The translations under genes and the position numbers were made by a program. Positions 31,405 through 45,238 of a DNA stretch of 64,000 nt are shown in pieces. The DNA is from Tipula vernalis. Taxonomy: Eukaryota; Arthropoda; Insecta; Diptera; Tipulidae. Every line of letters begins with the position of its first letter. The first letter of the stretch is position 1. The stretch covers positions 21,411,653 to 21,475,652 of the forward strand of contig OY282560.1 of NCBI GenBank assembly GCA_958295665.1, in the 5' to 3' direction. The notes under the pieces were generated by a model. The model did not search any database and had not been told where the DNA came from. It saw nothing but the letters and a program-made list of their open reading frames with translations.

Positions 31405-34400
31405 GTTTTTGGGCGGCAAAAATCTAAAATGGTCCGATTACGATGGTTGATACCTCTATCAATAGGTTTCGGGACCTGTAATTGCTGTGACAATTTTCAT
31501 TTTGATTGCTCGATTATTTCTAAACATTTCTTAGAAAATTCAATTTTATTGAAAATTAACTGTGCTATAGCCCACAAGTTTTTGGGCGGCAAAAATCTAA
31601 AATGATCCGATTACGATGGTTGATACCTCTATCAATAGGTTTCGGGACCAGTAATTGCTGTGACAATTTTCATTTTGATTGCTCGATTATTTCTAAACAT
31701 TTCTTAGAAAATTCAATTTTATTGAAAATTAACTGTGCTATAGCCCACAAGTTTTTGGGCGGCAAAAATCTAAAATGATCCGATTACGATGGTTGATACC
31801 TCTATCAATAGGTTTCGGGACCAGTAATTGCTGTGACAATTTTCATTTTGATTGCTCGATTATTTCTAAACATTTCTTAGAAAATTCAATTTTATTGAAA
31901 ATTAACTGTGCTATAGCCCACAAGTTTTTGGGCGGCAAAAATCTAAAATGATCCGATTACGATGGTTGATACCTCTATCAATAGGTTTCGGGACCTGTAA
32001 TTGCTGTGACAATTTTCATTTTGATTGCTCGATTATTTCTAAACATTTCTTGAAAAATTCAATTTTATTGAAAATTAACTGTGCTATAGCCCACAAGTTT
32101 TTGGGCGGCAAAAATCTAAAATGCTCCGATTACGATGGTTGATACCTCTATCAATAGGTTTCGGGACCTGTAATTGCTGTGACAATTTTCATTTTGATTG
32201 CTCGACTATTTCTAAACATTTTTTAGAAAATTCAATTTTATTGAAAATTAACTGTGCTATAGCCCACAAGTTTTTGGGCGGCAAAAATCTAAAATGGTCC
32301 GATTACGATGGTTGATACCTCTATCAATAGGTTTCGAGACCTGTAATTGCTATGACAATTTTCATTTTGATTGCTCGATTATTTCTAAACATTTTTTAGA
32401 AAATTCAATTTTATTGAAAATTAACTGTGCTATAGCCCACAAGTTTTTGGGCGGCAAAAATCTAAAATGATCCGATTACGATGGTTGATACCTCTATCAA
32501 TAGGTTTCGAGACCTGTAATTGCTGTGACAATTTTCATTTTGATTGCTCGATCATTTCTAAACATTTCTTAGAAAATTCAATTTTATTGAAAATTAACTG
32601 TGCTATAGCCCACAAGTTTTTGGGCGGCAAAAATCTAAAATGATCCGATTACGATGGTTGATACCTCTATCAATAGGTTTCGAGACCTGTAATTGCTATG
32701 ACAATTTTCATTTTGATTGCTCGATAATTTCTAAACATTTCTTAGAAAATTCAATTTTATTGAAAATTAACTGTGCTATAGCCCACAAGTTTTTGGGCGG
32801 CAAAAATCTAAAATGCTCCGATTACGATGGTTGATACCTCTATCAATAGGTTTCGGGACCTGTAATTGCTGTGACAATTTTCATTTTGATTGCTCGATTA
32901 TTTCTAAACATTTCTTAGAAAATTCAATTTTATTGAAAATTAACTGTGGTATAGCCCACAAGTTTTTGGGCGGCAAAAATCTAAAATGATCCGATTACGA
33001 TGGTTGATACCTCTATCAATAGGTTTCGGGACCAGTAATTGCTGTGACAATTTTCATTTTGATTGCTCGATTATTTCTAAACATTTCTTAGAAAATTCAA
33101 TTTTATTGAAAATTAACTGTGCTTATAGCCCACAAGTTTTTGGGCGGCAAAAATCTAAAATGATCCGATTACGATGGTTGATACCTCTATCAATAGGTTT
33201 CGGGACCTGTAATTGCTGTGACAATTTTAATTTTGATTGCTCGATTATTTCTAAACATTTCTTGAAAAATTCAATTTTATTGAAAATTAACTGTGCTATA
33301 GCCCACAAGTTTTTGGGCGGCAAAAATCTAAAATGCTCCGATTACGATGGTTGATACCTCTATCAATAGGTTTCGGGACCTGTAATTGCTGTGACAATTT
33401 TCATTTTGATTGCTCGACTATTTCTAAACATTTTTTAGAAAATTCAATTTTATTGAAAATTAACTGTGCTATAGCCCACAAGTTTTTGGGCGGCAAAAAT
33501 CTAAAATGGTCCGATTACGATGGTTGATACCTCTATCAATAGGTTTCGAGACCTGTAATTGCTATGACAATTTTCATTTTGATTGCTCGATTATTTCTAA
33601 ACATTTTTTAGAAAATTCAATTTTATTGAAAATTAACTGTGCTATAGCCCACAAGTTTTTGGGCGGCAAAAATCTAAAATGCTCCGATTACGATGGTTGA
33701 TACCTCTATCAATAGTTTTCGGGACCTGTAATTGCTGTGACAATTTTCATTTTGATTGCTCGATTATTTCTAAACATTTCTTAGAAAATTCAATTTTATT
33801 GAAAATTAACTGTGCTATAGCCCACAAGTTTTTGGGCGGCAAAAATCTAAAATGCTCCGATTACGATGGTTGATACCTCTATCAATAGGTTTCGGGACCT
33901 GTAATTGCTGTGACAATTTTCATTTTGATTGCTCGATTATTTCTAAACATTTCTTAGAAAATTCAATTTTATTGAAAATTAACTGTGCTATAGCCCACAA
34001 GTTTTTGGGCGGCAAAAATCTAAAATGCTCCGATTACGATGGTTGATACCTCTATCAATAGGTTTCGGGACCTGTAATTGCTGTGACAATTTTCATTTTG
34101 ATTGCTCGATTATTTCTAAACATTTCTTAGAAAATTCAATTTTATTGAAAATTAACTGTGCTATAGCCCACAAGTTTTTGGGCGGCAAAAATCTAAAATG
34201 CTCCGATTACGATGGTTGATACCTCTATCAATAGGTTTCGGGACCTGTAATTGCTGTGACAATTTTCATTTTGATTGCTCGATTATTTCTAAACATTTCT
34301 TAGAAAATTCAATTTTATTGAAAATTAACTGTGCTATAGCCCACAAGTTTTTGGGCGGCAAAAATCTAAAATGGTCCGATTACGATGGTTGATACCTCTA

Positions 34401-34542
34401 TCAATAGGTTTCGAGACCTGTAATTGCTATGACAATTTTCATTTTGATTGCTCGATTATTTCTAAACATTTTTTAGAAATTCAATTTTATTGAAAATTAA
34501 CTGTGCTATAGCCCACAAGTTTTTGGGCGGCAAAAATCTAAA

Positions 34543-34683
34543 ATGGTCCGATTACGATGGTTGATCTATCAATAGGTTTCGGGACCGATGCTCGATTATT
34601 TCTAAACATTTCTTAGAAAATTCAATTTTATTGAAAATTAACTGTGCTATAGCCCACAAGTTTTTGGGCGGCAAAAATCTAAA
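34543..34683 (+). repeat. Truncated satellite monomer (141 bp)
   Basis: Two internal deletions remove bases after GGTTGAT and between GGGACC and GATGCTCG, 32 bp in total. It appears once only, so it arose after, or escaped, the local amplifications. Confidence 0.85.
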
Positions 34684-36067
34684 ATGCTCCGATTACGATG
34701 GTTGATACCTCTATCAATAGGTTTCGGGACCTGTAATTGCTGTGACAATTTTCATTTTGATTGCTCGATTATTTCTAAACATTTCTTAGAAAATTCAATT
34801 TTATTGAAAATTAACTGTGCTATAGCCCACAAGTTTTTGGGCGGCAAAAATCTAAAATGCTCCGATTACGATGGTTGATACCTCTATCAATAGGTTTCGG
34901 GACCTGTAATTGCTGTAACAATTTTCATTTTGATTGCTCGATTATTTCTAAACATTTTTTAGAAAATTCAATTTTATTGAAAATTAACTGTGCTATAGCC
35001 CACAAGTTTTTGGGCGGCAAAAATCTAAAATGGTCCGATTACGATGGTTGATACCTCTATCAATAGGTTTCGAGACCTGTAATTGCTATGACAATTTTCA
35101 TTTTGATTGCTCGATTATTTCTAAACATTTCTTAGAAAATTCAATTTTATTGAAAATTAACTGTGCTATAGCCCACAAGTTTTTGGGCGGCAAAAATCTA
35201 AAATGGTCCGATTACGATGGTTGATACCTCTATCAATAGGTTTCGAAACCTGTAATTGCTATGACAATTTTCATTTTGATTGCTCGATTATTTCTAAACA
35301 TTTTTTAGAAAATTCAATTTTATTGAAAATTAACTGTGCTATAGCCCACAAGTTTTTGGGCGGCAAAAATCTAAAATGGTCCGATTACGATGGTTGATTC
35401 CTCTATCAATAGGTTTCGAGACCTGTAATTGCTATGACAATTTTCATTTTGATTGCTCGATTATTTCTAAACATTTTTTAGAAAATTCAATTTTATTGAA
35501 AATTAACTGTGCTATAGCCCACAAGTTTTTGGGCGGCAAAAATCTAAAATGGTCCGATTACGATGGTTGATTCCTCTATCAATAGGTTTCGAGACCTGTA
35601 ATTGCTATGACAATTTTCATTTTGATTGCTCGATTATTTCTAAACATTTTTTAGAAAATTCAATTTTATTGAAAATTAACTGTGCTATAGCCCACAAGTT
35701 TTTGGGCGGCAAAAATCTAAAATGGTCCGATTACGATGGTTGATACCTCTATCAATAGGTTTCGAGACCTGTAATTGCTATGACAATTTTCATTTTGATT
35801 GCTCGATTATTTCTAAACATTTCTTAGAAAATTCAATTTTATTGAAAATTAACTGTGCTATAGCCCACAAGTTTTTGGGCGGCAAAAATCTAAAATGGTC
35901 CGATTACGATGGTTGATACCTCTATCAATAGGTTTCGAGACCTGTAATTGCTATGACAATTTTCATTTTGATTGCTCGATTATTTCTAAACATTTCTTAG
36001 AAAATTCAATTTTATTGAAAATTAACTGTGCTATAGCCCACAAGTTTTTGGGCGGCAAAAATCTATA

Positions 36068-38489
36068 ATGGTCCGATTACGATGGTTGTTACCTCTATCA
36101 ATAGGTTTCGGGACCTGTAATTGCTGTGACAATTTTCATTTTGATTGCTCGATTATTTCTAAACATTTCTTAGAAAATTCAATTTTATTGAAAATTAACT
36201 GTGCTATAGCCCACAAGTTTTTGGGCGGCAAAAATCTAAAATGGTCCGATTACGATGGTTGATACCTCTATCAATAGGTTTCGGGACCTGTAATTGCTGT
36301 GACAATTTTCATTTTGATTGCTCGATTATTTCTAAACATTTCTTAGAAAATTCAATTTTATTGAAAATTAACTGTGCTATAGCCCACAAGTTTTTGGGCG
36401 GCAAAAATCTAAAATGGTCCGATTACGATGGTTGATACCTCTATCAATAGGTTTCGGGACCTGTAATTGCTGTGACAATTTTCATTTTGATTGCTCGATT
36501 ATTTCTAAACATTTTTTAGAAAATTCAATTTTATTGAAAATTAACTGTGCTATAGCCCACAAGTTTTTGGGCGGCAAAAATCTAAAATGGTCCGATTACG
36601 ATGGTTGATTCCTCTATCAATAGGTTTCGAGACCTGTAATTGCTATGACAATTTTCATTTTGATTGCTCGATTATTTCTAAACATTTTTTAGAAAATTCA
36701 ATTTTATTGAAAATTAACTGTGCTATAGCCCACAAGTTTTTGGGCGGCAAAAATCTAAAATGGTCCGATTACGATGGTTGATACCTCTATCAATAGGTTT
36801 CGAAACCTGTAATTGCTATGACAATTTTCATTTTGATTGCTCGATTATTTCTAAACATTTTTTAGAAAATTCAATTTTATTGAAAATTAACTGTGCTATA
36901 GCCCACAAGTTTTTGGGCGGCAAAAATCTAAAATGGTCCGATTACGATGGTTGATTCCTCTATCAATAGGTTTCGAGACCTGTAATTGCTATGACAATTT
37001 TCATTTTGATTGCTCGATTATTTCTAAACATTTTTTAGAAAATTCAATTTTATTGAAAATTAACTGTGCTATAGCCCACAAGTTTTTGGGCGGCAAAAAT
37101 CTAAAATGGTCCGATTACGATGGTTGATACCTCTATCAATAGGTTTCGAGACCTGTAATTGCTATGACAATTTTCATTTTGATTGCTCGATTATTTCTAA
37201 ACATTTCTTAGAAAATTCAATTTTATTGAAAATTAACTGTGCTATAGCCCACAAGTTTTTGGGCGGCAAAAATCTATAATGGTCCGATTACGATGGTTGT
37301 TACCTCTATCAATAGGTTTCGGGACCTGTAATTGCTGTGACAATTTTCATTTTGATTGCTCGATTATTTCTAAACATTTCTTAGAAAATTCAATTTTATT
37401 GAAAATTAACTGTGCTATAGCCCACAAGTTTTTGGGCGGCAAAAATCTAAAATGGTCCGATTACGATGGTTGATACCTCTATCAATAGGTTTCGGGACCT
37501 GTAATTGCTGTGACAATTTTCATTTTGATTGCTCGATTATTTCTAAACATTTCTTAGAAAATTCAATTTTATTGAAAATTAACTGTGCTATAGCCCACAA
37601 GTTTTTGGGCGGCAAAAATCTAAAATGGTCCGATTACGATGGTTGATACCTCTATCAATAGGTTTCGGGACCTGTAATTGCTGTGACAATTTTCATTTTG
37701 ATTGCTCGATTATTTCTAAACATTTTTTAGAAAATTCAATTTTATTGAAAATTAACTGTGCTATAGCCCACAAGTTTTTGGGCGGCAAAAATCTAAAATG
37801 GTCCGATTACGATGGTTGATACCTCTATCAATAGGTTTCGAGACCTGTAATTGCTATGACAATTTTCATTTTGATTGCTCGATTATTCCTAAACATTTTT
37901 TAGAAAATTCAATTTTATTGAAAATTAACTGTGCTATAGCCCACAAGTTTTTGGGCGGCAAAAATCTAAAATGGTCCGATTACGATGGTTGATACCTCTA
38001 TCAATAGGTTTCGGGACCTGTAATTGCTGTGACAATTTTCATTTTGATTGCTCGATTATTTCTAAACATTTTTTAGAAAATTCAATTTTATTGAAAATTA
38101 ACTGTGCTATAGCCCACAAGTTTTTGGGCGGCAAAAATCTAAAATGGTCCGATTACGATGGTTGATACCTCTATCAATAGGTTTCGAGACCTGTAATTGC
38201 TATGACAATTTTCATTTTGATTGCTCGATTATTTCTAAACATTTTTTAGAAAATTCAATTTTATTGAAAATTAACTGTGCTATAGCCCACAAGTTTTTGG
38301 GCGGCAAAAATCTAAAATGGTCCGATTACGATGGTTGATACCTCTATCAATAGGTTTCGAGACCTGTAATTGCTATGACAATTTTCATTTTGATTGCTCG
38401 ATTATTTCTAAACATTTTTTAGAAAATTCAATTTTATTGAAAATTAACTGTGCTATAGCCCACAAGTTTTTGGGCGGCAAAAATCTAAA
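36068..38489 (+). repeat. Seven-monomer (1211-bp) higher-order repeat
   Basis: A distinctive monomer with CTATAATGG followed by GGTTGTTACC occurs at 36068, 37279 and 39876. The first two are exactly 7 x 173 = 1211 bp apart with similar neighbour order. The third is 2597 bp further, which is 15 monomers plus 2 bases from the 175-bp monomer. Confidence 0.7.
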
Positions 38490-41400
38490 ATGGTCCGATT
38501 ACGATGGTTGATACCTCTATCAATAGGTTTCGAGACCTGTAATTGCTATGACAATTTTCATTTTGATTGCTCGATTATTTCTAAACATTTCTTAGAAAAT
38601 TCAATTTTATTGAAAATTAACTGTGCTATAGCCCACAAGTTTTTGGGCGGCAAAAATCTAAAATGGTCCGATTACGATGGTTGATACCTCTATCAATAGG
38701 TTTCGGGACCTGTAATTGCTGTGACAATTTTCATTTTGATTGCTCGATTATTTCTAAACATTTTTTTGAGAAAATTCAATTTTATTGAAAATTAACTGTG
38801 CTATAGCCCACAAGTTTTTGGGCGGCAAAAATCTAAAATGGTCCGATTACGATGGTTGATACCTCTATCAATAGGTTTCGAGACCTGTAATTGCTATGAC
38901 AATTTTCATTTTGATTGCTCGATTATTTCTAAACATTTTTTAGAAAATTCAATTTTATTGAAAATTAACTGTGCTATAGCCCACAAGTTTTTGGGCGGCA
39001 AAAATCTAAAATGCTCCGATTACGATGGTTGATACCTCTATCAATAGGTTTCGGGACCTGTAATTGCTGTGACAATTTTCATTTTGATTGCTCGATTATT
39101 TCTAAACATTTCTTAGAAAATTCAATTTTATTGAAAATTAACTGTGCTATAGCCCACAAGTTTTTGGGCGGCAAAAATCTAAAATGGTCCGATTACGATG
39201 GTTGATACCTCTATCAATAGGTTTCGAGACCTGTAATTGCTATGACAATTTTCATTTTGATTGCTCGATTATTTCTAAACATTTTTTAGAAAATTCAATT
39301 TTATTGAAAATTAACTGTGCTATAGCCCACAAGTTTTTGGGCGGCAAAAATCTAAAATGGTCCGATTACGATGGTTGATACCTCTATCAATAGGTTTCGA
39401 GACCTGTAATTGCTATGACAATTTTCATTTTGATTGCTCGATTATTTCTAAACATTTTTTAGAAAATTCAATTTTATTGAAAATTAACTGTGCTATAGCC
39501 CACAAGTTTTTGGGCGGCAAAAATCTAAAATGGTCCGATTACGATGGTTGATTCCTCTATCAATAGGTTTCGAGACCTGTAATTGCTATGACAATTTTCA
39601 TTTTGATTGCTCGATTATTTCTAAACATTTTTTAGAAAATTCAATTTTATTGAAAATTAACTGTGCTATAGCCCACAAGTTTTTGGGCGGCAAAAATCTA
39701 AAATGGTCCGATTACGATGGTTGATACCTCTATCAATAGGTTTCGAGACCTGTAATTGCTATGACAATTTTCATTTTGATTGCTCGATTATTTCTAAACA
39801 TTTCTTAGAAAATTCAATTTTATTGAAAATTAACTGTGCTATAGCCCACAAGTTTTTGGGCGGCAAAAATCTATAATGGTCCGATTACGATGGTTGTTAC
39901 CTCTATCAATAGGTTTCGGGACCTGTAATTGCTGTGACAATTTTCATTTTGATTGCTCGATTATTTCTAAACATTTCTTAGAAAATTCAATTTTATTGAA
40001 AATTAACTGTGCTATAGCCCACAAGTTTTTGGGCGGCAAAAATCTAAAATGGTCCGATTACGATGGTTGATACCTCTATCAATAGGTTTCGGGACCTGTA
40101 ATTGCTGTGACAATTTTCATTTTCATTGCTCGATTATTTCTAAACATTTCTTAGAAAATTCAATTTTATTGAAAATTAACTGTGCTATAGCCCACAAGTT
40201 TTTGGGCGGCAAAAATCTAAAATGGTCCGATTACGATGGTTGATACCTCTATCAATAGGTTTCGGGACCTGTAATTGCTGTGACAATTTTCATTTTGATT
40301 GCTCGATTATTTCTAAACATTTTTTAGAAAATTCAATTTTATTGAAAATTAACTGTGCTATAGCCCACAAGTTTTTGGGCGGCAAAAATCTAAAATGGTC
40401 CGATTACGATGGTTGATACCTCTATCAATAGGTTTCGAGACCTGTAATTGCTATGACAATTTTCATTTTGATTGCTCGATTATTTCTAAACATTTCTTAG
40501 AAAATTCAATTTTATTGAAAATTAACTGTGCTATAGCCCACAAGTTTTTGGGCGGCAAAAATCTAAAATGGTCCGATTACGATGGTTGATACCTCTATCA
40601 ATAGGTTTCGGGACCTGTAATTGCTGTGACAATTTTCATTTTGATTGCTCGATTATTTCTAAACATTTCTTAGAAAATTCAATTTTATTGAAAATTAACT
40701 GTGCTATAGCCCACAAGTTTTTGGGCGGCAAAAATCTAAAATGCTCCGATTACGATGGTTGATACCTCTATCAATAGGTTTCGGGACCTGTAATTGCTGT
40801 GACAATTTTCATTTTGATTGCTCGATTATTTCTAAACATTTCTTAGAAAATTCAATTTTATTGAAAATTAACTGTGCTATAGCCCACAAGTTTTTGGGCG
40901 GCAAAAATCTAAAATGGTCCGATTACGATGGTTGATACCTCTATCAATAGGTTTCGGGACCTGTAATTGCTGTGACAATTTTCATTTTGATTGCTCGATT
41001 ATTTCTAAACATTTCTTAGAAAATTCAATTTTATTGAAAATTAACTGTGCTATAGCCCACAAGTTTTTGGGCGGCAAAAATCTAAAATGGTCCGATTACG
41101 ATGGTTGATACCTCTATCAATAGGTTTCGGGACCTGTAATTGCTGTGACAATTTTCATTTTGATTGCTCGATTATTTCTAAACATTTCTTAGAAAATTCA
41201 ATTTTATTGAAAATTAACTGTGCTATAGCCCACAAGTTTTTGGGCGGCAAAAATCTAAAATGGTCCGATTACGATGGTTGATACCTCTATCAATAGGTTT
41301 CGGGACCTGTAATTGCTGTGACAATTTTCATTTTGATTGCTCGATTATTTCTAAACATTTTTTAGAAAATTCAATTTTATTGAAAATTAACTGTGCTATA

Positions 41401-42297
41401 GCCCACAAGTTTTTGGGCGGCAAAAATCTAAAATGGTCCGATTACGATGGTTGATACCTCTATCAATAGGTTTCGAGACCTGTAATTGCTATGACAATTT
41501 TCATTTTGATTGCTCGATTATTTCTAAACATTTTTTAGAAAATTCAATTTTATTGAAAATTAACTGTGCTATAGCCCACAAGTTTTTGGGCGGCAAAAAT
41601 CTAAAATGCTCCGATTACGATGGTTGATACCTCCATCAATAGGTTTCGGGACCTGTAATTGCTGTGACAATTTTCATTTTGATTGCTCGATTATTTCTAA
41701 ACATTTCTTAGAAAATTCAATTTTATTGAAAATTAACTGTGCTATAGCCCACAAGTTTTTGGGCGGCAAAAATCTAAAATGGTCCGATTACGATGGTTGA
41801 TACCTCTATCAATAGGTTTCGAGACCTGTAATTGCTATGACAATTTTCATTTTGATTGCTCGATTATTTCTAAACATTTTTTAGAAAATTCAATTTTATT
41901 GAAAATTAACTGTGCTATAGCCCACAAGTTTTTGGGCGGCAAAAATCTAAAATGGTCCGATTACGATGGTTGATACCTCTATCAATAGGTTTCGAGACCT
42001 GTAATTGCTATGACAATTTTCATTTTGATTGCTCGATTATTTCTAAACATTTTTTAGAAAATTCAATTTTATTGAAAATTAACTGTGCTATAGCCCACAA
42101 GTTTTTGGGCGGCAAAAATCTAAAATGCTCCGATTACGATGGTTGATACCTCTATCAATAGGTTTCGGGACCTGTAATTGCTGTGACAATTTTTATTTTG
42201 ATTGCTTGATTATTTCTAAACATTTCTTACAAAATTCAATTTTATTGAAAATTAACTGTGCTATAGCCCACAAGTTTTTGGGCGGCAAAAATCTAAA

Positions 42298-45238
42298 ATG
42301 GTCCGATTACGATGGTTGATACCTCTATCAATAGGTTTCGAGACCTGTAATTGCTGTGACAATTTTCATTTTGATTGCTCGATTATTTCTAAACATTTCT
42401 TAGAAAATTCAATTTTATTGAAAATTAACTGTGCTATAGCCCACAAGTTTTTGGGCGGCAAAAATCTAAAATGGTCCGATTACGATGGTTGATACCTCTA
42501 TCAATAGGTTTCGGGACCTGTAATTGCTGTGACAATTTTCATTTTGATTGCTCGATTATTTCTAAACATTTTTTAGAAAATTCAATTTTATTGAAAATTA
42601 ACTGTGCTATAGCCCACAAGTTTTTGGGCGGCAAAAATCTAAAATGGTCCGATTACGATGGTTGATACCTCTATCAATAGGTTTCGAGACCTGTAATTGC
42701 TATGACAATTTTCATTTTGATTGCTCGATTATTTCTAAACATTTTTTAGAAAATTCAATTTTATTGAAAATTAACTGTGCTATAGCCCACAAGTTTTTGG
42801 GCGGCAAAAATCTAAAATGCTCCGATTACGATGGTTGATACCTCTATCAATAGGTTTCGGGACCTGTAATTGCTGTGACAATTTTCATTTTGATTGCTCG
42901 ATTATTTCTAAACATTTCTTAGAAAATTCAATTTTATTGAAAATTAACTGTGCTATAGCCCACAAGTTTTTGGGCGGCAAAAATCTAAAATGGTCCGATT
43001 ACGATGGTTGATACCTCTATCAATAGGTTTCGGGACCTGTAATTGCTGTGACAATTTTTATTTTGATTGCTTGATTATTTCTAAACATTTCTTACAAAAT
43101 TCAATTTTATTGAAAATTAACTGTGCTATAGCCCACAAGTTTTTGGGCGGCAAAAATCTAAAATGGTCCGATTACGATGGTTGATACCTCTATCAATAGG
43201 TTTCGAGACCTGTAATTGCTATGACAATTTTCATTTTGATTGCTCGATTATTTCTAAACATTTTTTAGAAAATTCAATTTTATTGAAAATTAACTGTGCT
43301 ATAGCCCACAAGTTTTTGGGCGGCAAAAATCTAAAATGCTCCGATTACGATGGTTGATACCTCTATCAATAGGTTTCGGGACCTGTAATTGCTGTGACAA
43401 TTTTTATTTTGATTGCTTGATTATTTCTAAACATTTCTTACAAAATTCAATTTTATTGAAAATTAACTGTGCTATAGCCCACAAGTTTTTGGGCGGCAAA
43501 AATCTAAAATGGTCCGATTACGATGGTTGATACCTCTATCAATAGGTTTCGAGACCTGTAATTGCTGTGACAATTTTCATTTTGATTGCTCGATTATTTC
43601 TAAACATTTCTTAGAAAATTCAATTTTATTGAAAATTAACTGTGCTATAGCCCACAAGTTTTTGGGCGGCAAAAATCTAAAATGGTCCGATTACGATGGT
43701 TGATACCTCTATCAATAGGTTTCGGGACCTGTAATTGCTGTGACAATTTTCATTTTGATTGCTCGATTATTTCTAAACATTTTTTAGAAAATTCAATTTT
43801 ATTGAAAATTAACTGTGCTATAGCCCACAAGTTTTTGGGCGGCAAAAATCTAAAATGGTCCGATTACGATGGTTGATACCTCTATCAATAGGTTTCGAGA
43901 CCTGTAATTGCTATGACAATTTTCATTTTGATTGCTCGATTATTTCTAAACATTTTTTAGAAAATTCAATTTTATTGAAAATTAACTGTGCTATAGCCCA
44001 CAAGTTTTTGGGCGGCAAAAATCTAAAATGCTCCGATTACGATGGTTGATACCTCTATCAATAGGTTTCGGGACCTGTAATTGCTGTGACAATTTTCATT
44101 TTGATTGCTCGATTATTTCTAAACATTTCTTAGAAAATTCAATTTTATTGAAAATTAACTGTGCTATAGCCCACAAGTTTTTGGGCGGCAAAAATCTAAA
44201 ATGGTCCGATTACGATGGTTGATACCTCTATCAATAGGTTTCGGGACCTGTAATTGCTGTGACAATTTTTATTTTGATTGCTTGATTATTTCTAAACATT
44301 TCTTACAAAATTCAATTTTATTGAAAATTAACTGTGCTATAGCCCACAAGTTTTTGGGCGGCAAAAATCTAAAATGGTCCGATTACGATGGTTGATACCT
44401 CTATCAATAGGTTTCGAGACCTGTAATTGCTGTGACAATTTTCATTTTGATTGCTCGATTATTTCTAAACATTTCTTAGAAAATTCAATTTTATTGAAAA
44501 TTAACTGTGCTATAGCCCACAAGTTTTTGGGCGGCAAAAATCTAAAATGGTCCGATTACGATGGTTGATACCTCTATCAATAGGTTTCGGGACCTGTAAT
44601 TGCTGTGACAATTTTCATTTTGATTGCTCGATTATTTCTAAACATTTTTTAGAAAATTCAATTTTATTGAAAATTAACTGTGCTATAGCCCACAAGTTTT
44701 TGGGCGGCAAAAATCTAAAATGGTCCGATTACGATGGTTGATACCTCTATCAATAGGTTTCGAGACCTGTAATTGCTATGACAATTTTCATTTTGATTGC
44801 TCGATTATTTCTAAACATTTTTTAGAAAATTCAATTTTATTGAAAATTAACTGTGCTATAGCCCACAAGTTTTTGGGCGGCAAAAATCTAAAATGCTCCG
44901 ATTACGATGGTTGATACCTCTATCAATAGGTTTCGGGACCTGTAATTGCTGTGACAATTTTCATTTTGATTGCTCGATTATTTCTAAACATTTCTTAGAA
45001 AATTCAATTTTATTGAAAATTAACTGTGCTATAGCCCACAAGTTTTTGGGCGGCAAAAATCTAAAATGGTCCGATTACGATGGTTGATACCTCTATCAAT
45101 AGGTTTCGGGACCTGTAATTGCTGTGACAATTTTTATTTTGATTGCTTGATTATTTCTAAACATTTCTTACAAAATTCAATTTTATTGAAAATTAACTGT
45201 GCTATAGCCCACAAGTTTTTGGGCGGCAAAAATCTAAA
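42298..45238 (+). repeat. Five-monomer (865-bp) higher-order repeat
   Basis: The ordered run of variant monomers starting at 42298 recurs at 43509 and at 44374. The second and third copies are adjacent and exactly 865 bp (5 x 173) apart. A marker variant with TTTTTATTTTGATTGCTTG and TTCTTACAAAATT sits at the same place in each. Confidence 0.75.
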